Below, piece after piece: positions 46,500 to 54,449 of a stretch of 64,000 bases of DNA. Under the pieces are notes generated by a model, which searched no databases, had not been told where the DNA came from, and was given only the letters and a program-made list of their open reading frames with translations. The position numbers and the translations under genes were made by a program. The DNA comes from Alloacidobacterium dinghuense (GTDB lineage: Bacteria > Acidobacteriota > Terriglobia > Terriglobales > Acidobacteriaceae): assembly GCF_014274465.1 (NCBI RefSeq), contig NZ_CP060394.1, positions 806,001 through 870,000 on the forward strand. The letters are read 5' to 3'. The number at the start of each line of letters is the position of its first letter. Positions within the stretch are counted from its first letter, which is position 1.

Positions 46500-46890
46500 C
46501 GGCTTACCCTCTTGACAGCGACAAAGCCCGGGGCTAAGCCCCCTCTTTCTGTATTGATCTTATTCACCGGGCTAAAGCCCGGTGCTTTTACCTGGAGGTG
46601 CTTCGCACCTCTTTCGGTTTGGCTAGGTTGGAGGTCGTGGTTTCCGACCCTTTTTCATGGTGTCCTCTTTCGGTCGAGCTGGGTTGGATTGTGCTTTCTC
46701 ACCCCCTTTGGCGAGTTCAGGCGGTCTCTTTTGGGAAAAGATGGCACACCCTTCGTCGTGCTGCTGCTCAGGAAAGACGGCCTTGCTTGCAAAGGCTTCG
46801 CACTCGCTCTGCTCGTGCGGGTTCCTTCGGCAAGCTCAGGACAGGCTCTCCGACACCGCGCTAATGCGCTCCGCTCAGGATGACAGTAGC
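46500..46890. repeat. Mosaic of short palindromic intergenic repeats
   Basis: Successive hairpin units: CACCGGGC-TAAA-GCCCGGTG (46565-46584) with T-run, GAGGTGC-TTC-GCACCTC (46595-46611), GGTCG...CGACC (about 46632-46649), then CCTTCGGCAAGCTCAGGACA-like and CGCTCCGCTCAGGATGACAG segments (inverted copy of the 13753 repeat at 46866-46884). Such units are frequent in intergenic DNA of acidobacteria. Probably an accumulation site rather than one element. Confidence 0.55.
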
Positions 46891-46947
46891 TTTTAAGCGG
46901 CAATTTGTGGCGTTCAAGGCGGGGTTAAGCGCGATTTTGTGGCATTT

Positions 46948-46975
46948 TTCAAGCATTTAGAGAGCAGGTTAGAAT
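46948..46975 (+). promoter_or_regulatory. Putative sigma-70-type promoter of tRNA-Arg
   Basis: TTCAAG (46948-46953), 16-bp spacer, TAGAAT (46970-46975), ending 8 bp before the mature tRNA 5' end. Moderate match to consensus; position is right for a short leader. Confidence 0.5.
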
Positions 46976-46983
46976 GTGGGAGT

Positions 46984-47060
46984 GGCCCTGTAGCTCAGGT
47001 GGATAGAGCAACGGTTTCCTAAACCGCAGGTCGGAAGTTCGAATCTTCCCAGGGTCACCA
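46984..47060 (+). tRNA. tRNA-Arg (anticodon CCT)
   Basis: 77-nt cloverleaf. Acceptor GGCCCTG/CAGGGTC (one G.T pair), D stem GCTC/GAGC, anticodon loop TTCCTAA giving CCT, T arm GGAAG-TTCGAAT-CTTCC, discriminator A and encoded CCA. The outermost anticodon-stem pair is an A.C mismatch. A recombinase remnant begins 26 nt downstream, making this tRNA the likely attachment site of a former island. Confidence 0.97.
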
Positions 47061-47085
47061 TAAAATCAATCACTTAAGCAGATAA

Positions 47086-47874
47086 ATTTCTCCACAAAAT
47101 CAAGCTGGTGTCAGCATCCTCGAACTCGGAGAGGATGCGAAGAAGTGGTACAGAGACCACGGCAAACGAGATCTTCGAACTTTCACCGGTCGGATGGACC
47201 TGATCATCAGAGAATTAGGGAGTCGCCCAGCAGACTCCGTAAAGCCTAAGGAGATCGACGACTGGCTAAGCGGTCATTCGGAGTGGAGTCCGGCCACCAA
47301 GAATAGATACAAGACCGTATTAAGTAAAGCGTACCAACTTGGACTTGGTGGCGACAGAGTCAGCCGGAATCCGGTCCGCTCAGTTGAGCGCAGAAATGAA
47401 GGAGACGGTCGAATACGTTATCTGCGACCTGAGGAAGAAGTCAGGCTCAAAGTGGCAATCGCACGACGTTATCCCGGGCACATGCCTGCGTTGGTCTTCG
47501 CGTTGCACACCGGCCTGCGCAAGTCGGAACAATTCGGATTGAGCTGGGGCGATGTTGATATGAACCGTAAAGTGATCATTGTTCCGCACCCGAAAAACAA
47601 TCGATCGCGAGAGATCACAATGAACGAAACTTGCTTCGCAGTTATCGAAAACCTTAACAAGAGTCGTCCCGATGACGACCGCGTGTTTCGGTCAGATCGA
47701 TACAAAAAACGGCCCATTGCCGACATCAAGAAGGCATTCGAAAACGCCTTAAAAGAAGCCAAGATCGAGGATTTCACTTGGCACTGCCTTCGTCATACTT
47801 TCATAACACGTCTTGTGCAGGCTGGCGTCGACTTACGCACTGTTCAATATCTTGCAGGTCATCAGAATCCATGA
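47086..47874 (+). pseudogene. Truncated tyrosine recombinase (phage-type integrase)
   Basis: Reading frame open from 47086 without a start codon until ATG 47194. It encodes the core-binding (SAM-like) domain (RTFTGRMDLIIRELGSRPAD, SPATKNRYKTVLSKAYQLG) and the catalytic domain with the first Arg in HTGLRKSEQFG, Lys region, the HxxR box in CLRHTF and GH in LAGHQN. It stops at GHQNP, before the nucleophilic Tyr, and lacks the N-terminal arm-binding domain. So it is inactive as a recombinase. It sits 26 nt after tRNA-Arg, the classic position for an island integrase. The 3' junction is with TIR-domain sequence, suggesting a deletion removed the rest. Confidence 0.85.
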
Positions 47875-48178
47875 CGTGCTCGATAAAGCAGACGTCGTTC
47901 TTCTGCTTGTAAGCTCTGACTTCCTCTCTTCACAATATTGCTATGACATCGAGGTCAAACGCGCTCTAGAACTCCACGAGTCCGGCAAGGTGCGCGTGAT
48001 CCCCATCATCCTCAGACCGTGCGAATGGCACCGAGCCCTGTTCTCGCAGCTTCAAGCCTTGCCAACGGGTGGACAGGCGGTGACTCACTGGAGAGACCAA
48101 GACACCGCATTTTACGACATCACGCGCGGCATACGCGAAGCGGTGAACTCTATCCGAATGCCAAGCCCAAAAAACTGA
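47862..48178 (+). pseudogene. 3' fragment of a TIR-domain protein gene
   Basis: In the frame next to the integrase frame, reading starts to match a bacterial TIR domain at IRIHDVLDKADVVLLLVSSD and continues FLSSQYCYDIEVKRAL, VRVIPIILRPCEW, LQALPTGGQAVTHW, TAFYDITRGIREAV. The Glu in YDIEVKRAL corresponds to the NADase catalytic position. The N-terminal strand and helix of TIR (about 25 residues) are missing and replaced by integrase DNA. The ORF has a nominal ATG at 47813 inside integrase sequence. TIR proteins of this type act in anti-phage defence or signalling; this copy is very likely dead. No partner gene is beside it. Confidence 0.8.
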
Positions 48179-48182
48179 GCTC

Positions 48183-48261
48183 GAGCAGTGGAAAAAGGTG
48201 ATCGTTGCTGATGATGAGAGGATCATCGCTGACACCATCGCACATCCTCAATCAATCAGGC
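48183..48261 (+). pseudogene. Frameshifted fragment of a CheY-like response regulator gene
   Basis: Reads KVIVADDERIIADTIA, then, after a one-base shift, ILNQSG. This matches the start of the intact receiver at 5525 (KVLVADDERVIADTLAIILN). Only ~25 residues remain before IS3 sequence begins. It shows that a paralogous single-domain regulator was carried or captured here. Confidence 0.7.
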
Positions 48262-48697
48262 GTGGGCCATAGACTTCGTCTCCGATCAACTCAGCGATGG
48301 AAGACGCTTCCGTGCGTTGACTATTCCTCGATGTTTATACCCGAGAAAGCCTTGCTATCGAAGCGGGACAAAGCCTGAAGAGAGAAGACGTGGTGCGAGT
48401 GTTGAATCGGCTGAAGCTGGAGCGTGGTGTGCCGAGGGTGTTGTTCTGTGACACGGAGCTGAGTTCACCAGTCAAGTGATGGATCTTTGGGCTTACAGCA
48501 ACGGGGCCAAAATCGACTTCTCGCGGCCCGGTAAGCCGACAGATAATGCCTTCGTCGAGTCGTTTAATGGAACTTTCCGGGCCGAGTGTCCGGCTGCGCA
48601 CTGGTTCCAAAATCTAGCTGATGCAAAACAGATAATCCGGGCTCTTCACCTGCAGGGAACCGAAATCGCACAGGTTGGATTCCAAGTGCCGCATTGA
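48260..48697 (+). pseudogene. IS3-family transposase (OrfB) remnant, two frameshifts
   Basis: DDE integrase core in three frames: AWAIDFVSDQLSDGRRFRAL (first Asp), then after an extra base near 48325 DVYTRESLAIEAGQSLKRED and GVPRVLFCD (second Asp), then after a missing base near 48452 FSRPGKPTDNAFVESFNGTF (catalytic Glu in FVESFNG). The pattern is the IS3-group OrfB. 5' part, orfA, terminal repeats and the true C-terminus are absent. Non-functional remnant. Confidence 0.85.
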
Positions 48698-49041
48698 TCA
48701 AACGTCACCGTCGAAGGATCCTCGCAATACCTCCGTAACAACAACTTGTTGCAGCGTGCTACAAGATCAGAAGGGTCGTTCTAGTTTGTAATTTTTCTAG
48801 GCTACGCTTATTTCACCATTGCTATCCTCACACTGAAAATGTTTCAATTACTCTCCCAAGAGAGACTGCACGATTGCTCACGCGCTGAATCACGATAGTT
48901 GAATGCTTCGAGTGCTTTGTTTCCCAGGAGGGCTTGTTGATTATCTATAAGAGTTTGGATATCCCTCCTTCCGTTCCCACGGAACCTTGAAATCGATAAC
49001 CCACTTTAAAAAATCGGACTTGTGACCGAAGAGGCGAAGCT
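48698..49041. other. Leader/promoter region of the EPS locus
   Basis: 344 bp, AT-richer than its surroundings, between the IS3 remnant and the UpxY gene. It should contain the promoter and perhaps a long untranslated leader of the polysaccharide operon. No ops/JUMPstart core (GGCGGTAG) is found. A weak hairpin TCCG..CGGA is near 48980. No RNA gene recognised. Confidence 0.45.
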
Positions 49042-49650
49042 ATGTCTGTCGGCGTATTTCCACCCGGGGGAAACTTTTCTCGCGTAATCGAAAGGACGAG
49101 CGCAATTGAGAATTCGTCGCGCGACTACCTTTGCGGAACCCACTGGTTTGCTGTGTGGACAAAGTCGCGCCAGGAGAAGACTGTGGCCGCGATGATTGCG
49201 TCCCTCGGTATTACAAACTTTCTTCCGCTGAAATCGGAGTCGCGCCAGTGGAGTGATCGAAAGCAAACGGTCAATGTGCCGCTTTTCAGTGGATACCTCT
49301 TCGTAAGAATGAGCCTTTCGGATGGTAACAAGCTTCTGGTTCTCCAGGTACCGGGAGTAGCGGGCTTTGTGGGCAATAGCCATGGACCATCGCCCATTCC
49401 GGAAGACCAAATCGAGGCGGTTCGCACCGTGGTCGAGCGCAGGGTTGAGTGCACAATCCACCCGCTTCTTGAAGAAGGAGACCGGGTGCGCGTGATTCGG
49501 GGGCCGCTTGCAGGTATAGAAGGGCGACTGGTCCGAATGAATTCCGTAGCGCGGCTAGTGATCTCGATCAGCATGATCCATCGTTCCCTCGCGGCACACG
49601 TGGATCGGGACGACGTGGAGCGATTCGAAGATTGCGCGGTAGCCTCGTGA
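49042..49650 (+). CDS. UpxY/RfaH-type NusG paralogue (transcription antiterminator)
   Basis: Specialised NusG of 202 residues at the head of the EPS locus. NGN domain (HWFAVWTKSRQEKTVAAMIA, FLPLKSESRQW, PLFSGYLFVRMSL, VPGVAGFVGN) and a C-terminal KOW domain (LEEGDRVRVIRGPLAGIEGRL). Such factors ride RNA polymerase and allow transcription through long, poorly translated polysaccharide operons, often recruited through a leader element. A ~30-residue N-terminal extension precedes the NGN. GAAGAGG lies upstream of the ATG. The next gene follows after 78 bp. Confidence 0.9.
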   Translation: MSVGVFPPGGNFSRVIERTSAIENSSRDYLCGTHWFAVWTKSRQEKTVAAMIASLGITNFLPLKSESRQWSDRKQTVNVPLFSGYLFVRMSLSDGNKLLVLQVPGVAGFVGNSHGPSPIPEDQIEAVRTVVERRVECTIHPLLEEGDRVRVIRGPLAGIEGRLVRMNSVARLVISISMIHRSLAAHVDRDDVERFEDCAVAS

Positions 49651-49728
49651 GCGTGGTCATTGGGGGAAAGTGCCGGCGTAGGTTCGGGCTTTCGCTCATC
49701 AGTTCGGAGCTTTGAAAAGGAGTATTCG

Positions 49729-50421
49729 ATGAAGATGCGGAAAATTCTTTCGAGCGTTGTGTTCGCGCTCTGCGCCATAGTGTTTGGTCTGCTCGCGGGA
49801 CAAGCAGTTTGCCAGGCGCAAAGCACGGCCGGTTCAGGCCCGGTCCTCGAGCAGAGGCATCCGCGCTACATCCTACAGCGGGAAGATGTGTTGCTGGTCA
49901 GCTTTCCGCTTTCGACGGAGCTGAACCAGACGGTCACGATCCAACCGGACGGTTACATCAACCTACAAAATGCGGGTAGCGTATACGCGCAAGGGCTTAC
50001 GGCTCCGGAACTAGTCGAGGCCATCAAGAAGGGTTACGCAGGAATTCTTCATGACCCGATCGTGAATATCGACGTGCAGGATTTTCAGAAGCCGCTTTTC
50101 ACCGTGTCGGGCCAGGTTGGCAAGCCGGGGCAGTATGAGTTGCGCTCCGACATCACGGTGGCAGAGGCGATCGCTGTGGCCGGAGGCATGACGATGCCAA
50201 CCGCAAAGGCTCAGGTCTTTCTGTTTCACCGTACCTCCAAGGACTGGATGGAAGTGAAACAAGTAAATCTCAAGGACGTATTGAACGGAAAGAACGTGAA
50301 CGAGGATGCAATGATTATGCCCGGCGACATGATCTATGTGCCGGAGAAGTTCATTGCGAAGTTCAAGAAGTACGTCCCGTACTCGGTTAACGCGGTTGCC
50401 GGCTGGTATGGGGTGCCGTAG
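49729..50421 (+). CDS. Polysaccharide export protein, Wza family
   Basis: Outer-membrane export component of 230 residues. Signal peptide (ILSSVVFALCAIVFGLLAG), a polysaccharide biosynthesis/export (PES) domain (RYILQREDVLLVSFPLSTEL, VTIQPDGYINLQNAG) and one SLBB domain (FTVSGQVGKPGQYELR, TVAEAIAVAGG, MIMPGDMIYVPE). Shorter than Wza and with no clear lipobox or outer-membrane helix, so the pore may need another protein. ATG 49729 with AAAAGGAG at good spacing is chosen over an upstream in-frame start. Confidence 0.92.
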   Translation: MKMRKILSSVVFALCAIVFGLLAGQAVCQAQSTAGSGPVLEQRHPRYILQREDVLLVSFPLSTELNQTVTIQPDGYINLQNAGSVYAQGLTAPELVEAIKKGYAGILHDPIVNIDVQDFQKPLFTVSGQVGKPGQYELRSDITVAEAIAVAGGMTMPTAKAQVFLFHRTSKDWMEVKQVNLKDVLNGKNVNEDAMIMPGDMIYVPEKFIAKFKKYVPYSVNAVAGWYGVP

Positions 50422-50478
50422 TCGCGCACTTCTAATCGCCGTCCGGCGCTCCGCTGGTAATAAAAAAGGAGTTGCATC

Positions 50479-51972
50479 ATGCAAAGGATCAACGCTCGAC
50501 GCCGTCCGACTCCGGAAGAAGAAGGTGTCTCACTGCGCGATTTGGTCGCGCCTCTTTTCCGACAAAATCGGATTCTCATTATCACGCTCGTGGCTTCATT
50601 TGTCGTACTGGTTCCGCTGGGACTGCTTTTCCTTTACAAGTACAGGTCGCAGATGGGAATTCTGGTCAATCACGAGCGCGTTGATTCACCTGTCACCACA
50701 GGCGTGCCGAACCAGACAATCACCGAGCAGATCGCAGTTGCCGAGGAGGAGATCAATTCCGAGGCCGAACTTCTCCTCAGCCGGGACATTCTAGAAAAAG
50801 TCGTGATCGCCAATCACCTGCAGGACAGAGGCTTCTCGCTAAGTAATCTTGTTCCCGGGCATGACGAGTCCTACCGCATTGCTCAGGCAGTGAAAACGCT
50901 GGCGCGGAAGATCAAGGTGAGGCCCTCCACCAAGGCGAACATCATCGACGTTTCGTACAGCTCGCACGACCCGAAGCTCTCTTATGCCGTGTTGAATTCG
51001 CTGGCCGGGTTTTACCTCGAGAAACACGCGGAAGTGCATCGCCCGCAGGGGTCCTACGAGTTTTTCGCCGCACAAACGAACAGCTACAAAGAGGCCCTCG
51101 ACGATTCGGAGGCGAAGCTGCGCACCTTTGTGCAAACCTCTGGCGGTGCCGCTCCGGACGTCGAGCGTGCCGACCTCGATCAACAACTGACCACTTCTAT
51201 CGGCCAACTGCATGCTACGCAGCAGGCTATTGCTGCGGATGAAATGCGCATCCGCAACGATCAAGCCCAGATGAAGACGATCGCGCCGCGCATAACGACA
51301 CAGTTGTCGTCTGCTCCACCGGACATGCTGTTGCAGAATCTCGGCACGGCGCTGCTGGCAGCGGAAACGAAGCGAACGCAATTGCTGTTGAAATACGACC
51401 CGAGTTACCCACTGGTAAAGGAAGCGGATGATGAGGTTGCACAGGCTAAGGCAGCGTTCGAGAAGGCGGAGAACACCAAATACGTAACCGAGGCTACGAA
51501 TATGGACCCGACCTACGAACTGTTACGTGAAGAGTCGGCCAAGACGCAGTCCGATCTTGCTGCACAGAAGGCCAGTCTCGCCGCGAACGAGGCAAGCATC
51601 AACAACCTGCAGTCAAAGATGAGCGATCTGGCCGAAAAAAACCTGGATCTTACTGATTTGGCGCGGGACCAGAAGACCAATGAGGATAATTATCTGCTCT
51701 ACCTGGCCAAGCGCGAACAGGCAAGGAGTTCAGAGGCGCTGGATAAGACGAAGATTGAAAACGTCGACATCGCCATCCCGCCGACGATTCCAGTCCTCCC
51801 GATCATGTCACCAGTGATGGTGGTACTACTGGCGTTTGTGGTCGCAGCATTTTTGAGCATCATGACTGCCTTCGCCTTCGACCACTTCGATTCTTCGTTC
51901 CATTCGCCAGCCGAGGTGGTGGACATGCTGGGAATCCCGGTGGTCGTTCCCATGTCAAAGAAAACCGCTTAG
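50479..51972 (+). CDS. Wzz-type polysaccharide co-polymerase (chain length determinant)
   Basis: Inner-membrane protein of 497 residues. An N-terminal TM (ILIITLVASFVVLVPLGLLFL) is followed by a Wzz domain (VDSPVTTGV), a long periplasmic coiled coil (residues ~190-420) and a C-terminal TM (PVMVVLLAFVVAAFLSIMTAF). The cytoplasmic kinase domain is absent; a separate kinase-like protein is encoded two genes downstream. AAAAAGGAG precedes the start. Sets chain length and couples synthesis to export. Confidence 0.92.
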   Translation: MQRINARRRPTPEEEGVSLRDLVAPLFRQNRILIITLVASFVVLVPLGLLFLYKYRSQMGILVNHERVDSPVTTGVPNQTITEQIAVAEEEINSEAELLLSRDILEKVVIANHLQDRGFSLSNLVPGHDESYRIAQAVKTLARKIKVRPSTKANIIDVSYSSHDPKLSYAVLNSLAGFYLEKHAEVHRPQGSYEFFAAQTNSYKEALDDSEAKLRTFVQTSGGAAPDVERADLDQQLTTSIGQLHATQQAIAADEMRIRNDQAQMKTIAPRITTQLSSAPPDMLLQNLGTALLAAETKRTQLLLKYDPSYPLVKEADDEVAQAKAAFEKAENTKYVTEATNMDPTYELLREESAKTQSDLAAQKASLAANEASINNLQSKMSDLAEKNLDLTDLARDQKTNEDNYLLYLAKREQARSSEALDKTKIENVDIAIPPTIPVLPIMSPVMVVLLAFVVAAFLSIMTAFAFDHFDSSFHSPAEVVDMLGIPVVVPMSKKTA

Positions 51973-51979
51973 GAAGACC

Positions 51980-53485
51980 ATGGTTTTGCGCCATTTCAAT
52001 CTTCGCGAGCAGCCGTTCGGCGTTACGCCGGATCCACGCTTTCTGTATGCGACAGCGACCCATCGTGAAGCATTGGCTGCGCTGCGGTACGGAATCGAAG
52101 CGGGTTTAGGATTCGTATCGCTGATTGCGAACCCGGGGATGGGCAAGACGACAATTCTTTTCGAAGCGCTAGCGCAGCTAGGCGATACGGCGCGAACCGT
52201 CTTCCTGTTCCAGTCGATTCAGACTCCCCTCGACCTGTTTCGTGCTTTGCTGATCGATCTGGGTGAGAAAAATCCGCAGGGAAGTGTGGTCGACCTCGAA
52301 ACCCGCCTCAACGAGATTTTGCTGCAGCAAAACAAGACAGGCAAGAAGCTCATTGTGGTCCTGGACGAAGCGCAGAATCTCGACTTCGCGGTGCTCGAAG
52401 CTGTACGCATGTTGTCCAACTTCGAAACGCCGAGCCTGAAATTGGTCCAAATCGTTCTTTGCGGACAGCTGCAGCTCGGCGACCGGCTCGCCGAACCGCA
52501 GCTTTTGCAGCTTCGTCAGCGGATCTCGATCTTTGCCAGTCTCCACTCGCTTTCGACAACCGAAGTTGCGAATTACATTCAGCATCGGCTTAAGGTCGCG
52601 GGCTACGAGAACGCAAAACCGCTGTTCACCAACGGTGCGATGGAAATGATTGCCCGGCATAGTGGCGGAATTCCGCGAAACATCAACAACATCTGTTTCA
52701 ACGCGCTTACGATTGGGTGCGCTTTAGGCAAACGATGCATTGAGGCAGAGATCATTCGCGAGGTGATCGGCGACCTCAAGGTGCAGAAGGCGGAACGGAG
52801 CGAGCCTATCACCATCACCCAAGCGACCGACGCACGACCGATCATTCCACTGCCCAAGCGCGAAGGAGGTCTTGGTTTGCGCGTCGCTGGATTCGCAGCT
52901 GTGTTCTTCGTTGTATCCGTCATGGCTTACGTATTGGTTCTAGCCAGTTCCGGCGACGCGGGGACAGACAAAATTCACCGTGATGCTACGATCAGCACGC
53001 ACCCGCCCTCGACCCATGCCAACCTTCAGAAGCTTGTTCCAGTCGTTGCGCCGCCCTCGACCGGTACCAAGATTCCAGAGGCAACTCCAACCGTAACCCC
53101 GAAGCAGATGCCAGTTTCAACTCCTGCCGCCGACCCGGCGAAAGCCACGCCGCCCACCCAGGTCGACAAACAGAAAGGATCCTCTCCGGCACCTCTGGCT
53201 CGTGGGAACAAGGACACTCATATGCAGAGAACCGCCGCCGGTTTCGTGGATCGTCCGGTGACTGCGGGCAACAAGATCCGCCTCGTAGAAGCGCACAGAA
53301 CACAATCACTGATCGACTTGTGCACCGAACAATTTGGGCGGTGCGAGCCCGCACTTCTGAAGCGAATCATCGAGCTCAATCTGCTACTCGCCGATCCCAA
53401 CCACATCAAGCAAGGCAACATAATCATCATGCCCGAAGCTGCAACCTCGCCGGAAGTCGACCGTCAAAAGCCGAGCGGCGGATAG
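51980..53485 (+). CDS. ExeA/GspA-like AAA ATPase with TM helix and LysM-like periplasmic tail
   Basis: Three-part protein of 501 residues. Residues 1-270 are an ExeA/TniB-type AAA domain (FNLREQPFGVTPDPRFLY, Walker A IANPGMGKTT, Walker B LIVVLDEAQNL, arginine-finger region LLQLRQRISIFA). A TM helix (VAGFAAVFFVVSVMAYVLVLA, ~293-315) is followed by a Pro/Thr-rich periplasmic stretch and a C-terminal LysM-like or peptidoglycan-binding domain (SLIDLCTEQFGRCEPALLKR ... GNIIIMPEA). In type II secretion, ExeA remodels peptidoglycan to insert a secretin; here it may do so for the Wza pore. 7 bp after wzz. ExeA-like ATPases also occur in exosortase EPS loci, but no exosortase is seen. Confidence 0.85.
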   Translation: MVLRHFNLREQPFGVTPDPRFLYATATHREALAALRYGIEAGLGFVSLIANPGMGKTTILFEALAQLGDTARTVFLFQSIQTPLDLFRALLIDLGEKNPQGSVVDLETRLNEILLQQNKTGKKLIVVLDEAQNLDFAVLEAVRMLSNFETPSLKLVQIVLCGQLQLGDRLAEPQLLQLRQRISIFASLHSLSTTEVANYIQHRLKVAGYENAKPLFTNGAMEMIARHSGGIPRNINNICFNALTIGCALGKRCIEAEIIREVIGDLKVQKAERSEPITITQATDARPIIPLPKREGGLGLRVAGFAAVFFVVSVMAYVLVLASSGDAGTDKIHRDATISTHPPSTHANLQKLVPVVAPPSTGTKIPEATPTVTPKQMPVSTPAADPAKATPPTQVDKQKGSSPAPLARGNKDTHMQRTAAGFVDRPVTAGNKIRLVEAHRTQSLIDLCTEQFGRCEPALLKRIIELNLLLADPNHIKQGNIIIMPEAATSPEVDRQKPSGG

Positions 53486-53516
53486 ACTCATCAGCCTCAG
53501 GGGAAAGAGGGAAGTT

Positions 53517-54257
53517 ATGAGCAAGCACTTTGAACTGATGCAGCAGATCGAGAAGGAACGGGTTCAAGAGGTGTCCGACTCCCGGATTCCGTTCTCGGAT
53601 TTCACGCGGAATGGCAATCATTCCGAGAGCCTTTGGGCAAGCGACGAAGCGCAGCGTCTGGTCCAGCAATTGTTCGTTTTCCAAGTTAAAGAACCGCCGC
53701 AGGTGGTGACCTTCGCGGGAATTGATCACGGCAATGGCTGCAGTCGCATTTGCGCAGACGTCGCCGAGACCTTAGCCAAGAACAAGCGCGGGCGCGTGTG
53801 CCTTGTCGAAGCTAACTTCCGTTCTCCGGCATTGCCGGGAATGTTCGGCGTGCCGAACCACTTCGGCCTGACCGAGGCTCTGCTGCGCGACGAAGCAGTA
53901 AGCCAGTTCGCCAAGCCTCTTCCCCAACAGAATCTCTGGCTGCTTTCGTCCGGCACGCTGGCGGTGGATTCGCCCAGTCTGCTTTCCTCAGTGCAACTGC
54001 GCACACGCATCGCCGAACTGAGGCAGGAGTTTGATTTCGTCATTGTGGATGCGCCCCCGCTGAATCGCTATTCGGACGGGATCGTGCTCGGACAGCTCTC
54101 CGACGGTCTTGTCCTGGTCATTGAAGCCAACACAACCCGGCGTGAGGCAGCAGCCGCGGTAACAGAGAATCTGCAGGCGGCCAAAGTGCCTATTCTGGCC
54201 GCGGTGCTAAACAAACGAACTTTCCCCATTCCTGAGCCCATCTACAAGATCCTCTAA
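53517..54257 (+). CDS. BY-kinase-like (CpsD/CapB) protein with degenerate P-loop
   Basis: A 246-residue MinD-fold protein of the bacterial tyrosine kinase family. In the Walker A position it reads FAGIDHGNGCSRICADVAET, so the GxxxxGKS/T Lys is absent (NGCSR). The A' box is LVEANFRSPAL (usual DADLR) while the Walker B FVIVDAPPL is normal. The usual C-terminal Tyr cluster is missing; only one Tyr is near the end (PIYKIL). It likely binds Wzz but may not phosphorylate. Whether it is an adaptor or a pseudo-kinase is inference. Upstream of the sugar-transferase gene by 192 bp. Confidence 0.82.
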   Translation: MSKHFELMQQIEKERVQEVSDSRIPFSDFTRNGNHSESLWASDEAQRLVQQLFVFQVKEPPQVVTFAGIDHGNGCSRICADVAETLAKNKRGRVCLVEANFRSPALPGMFGVPNHFGLTEALLRDEAVSQFAKPLPQQNLWLLSSGTLAVDSPSLLSSVQLRTRIAELRQEFDFVIVDAPPLNRYSDGIVLGQLSDGLVLVIEANTTRREAAAAVTENLQAAKVPILAAVLNKRTFPIPEPIYKIL

Positions 54258-54449
54258 AAAACGCCCACGAACTCTCCCACCTTCTGCGCAAGCCAGCTTG
54301 AATGAAACGCTCGTGTTGTGAGCCTAATCTCTCAATTCGGCCTCGTAATTCGTAGCCAATCTCGTTCCCCGTCTTACAAGCTTCACTTTCTTTGTCGTTG
54401 ATCGTGCGCCATCGCACTCCCCACCCTCAGAAAACCGCGGAGAACTCGC

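Larger units (their letters stand above)
46219..46983. other. Gene-free spacer with terminators and repeat mosaic
   Basis: 765 bp between bcsC and tRNA-Arg. It contains an 18-bp-arm hairpin, an intrinsic terminator, then palindromic repeat units (46500-46890) and the tRNA promoter. Open frames here (up to 184 codons) read through repeats and have no protein-like composition, so I call none. Confidence 0.6.

Noticed and set aside
46329-46883. 184-codon open frame in the bcsC-tRNA spacer
   Set aside because: It reads through a terminator and several palindromic repeats and has no coding character.
47061-49041. attR copy of the tRNA-Arg 3' end
   Set aside because: No second TTCGAATCTTCCCAGGGTCA or close match is seen; the best partial match (TTCCCAGGAGGGC near 48920) is too short.
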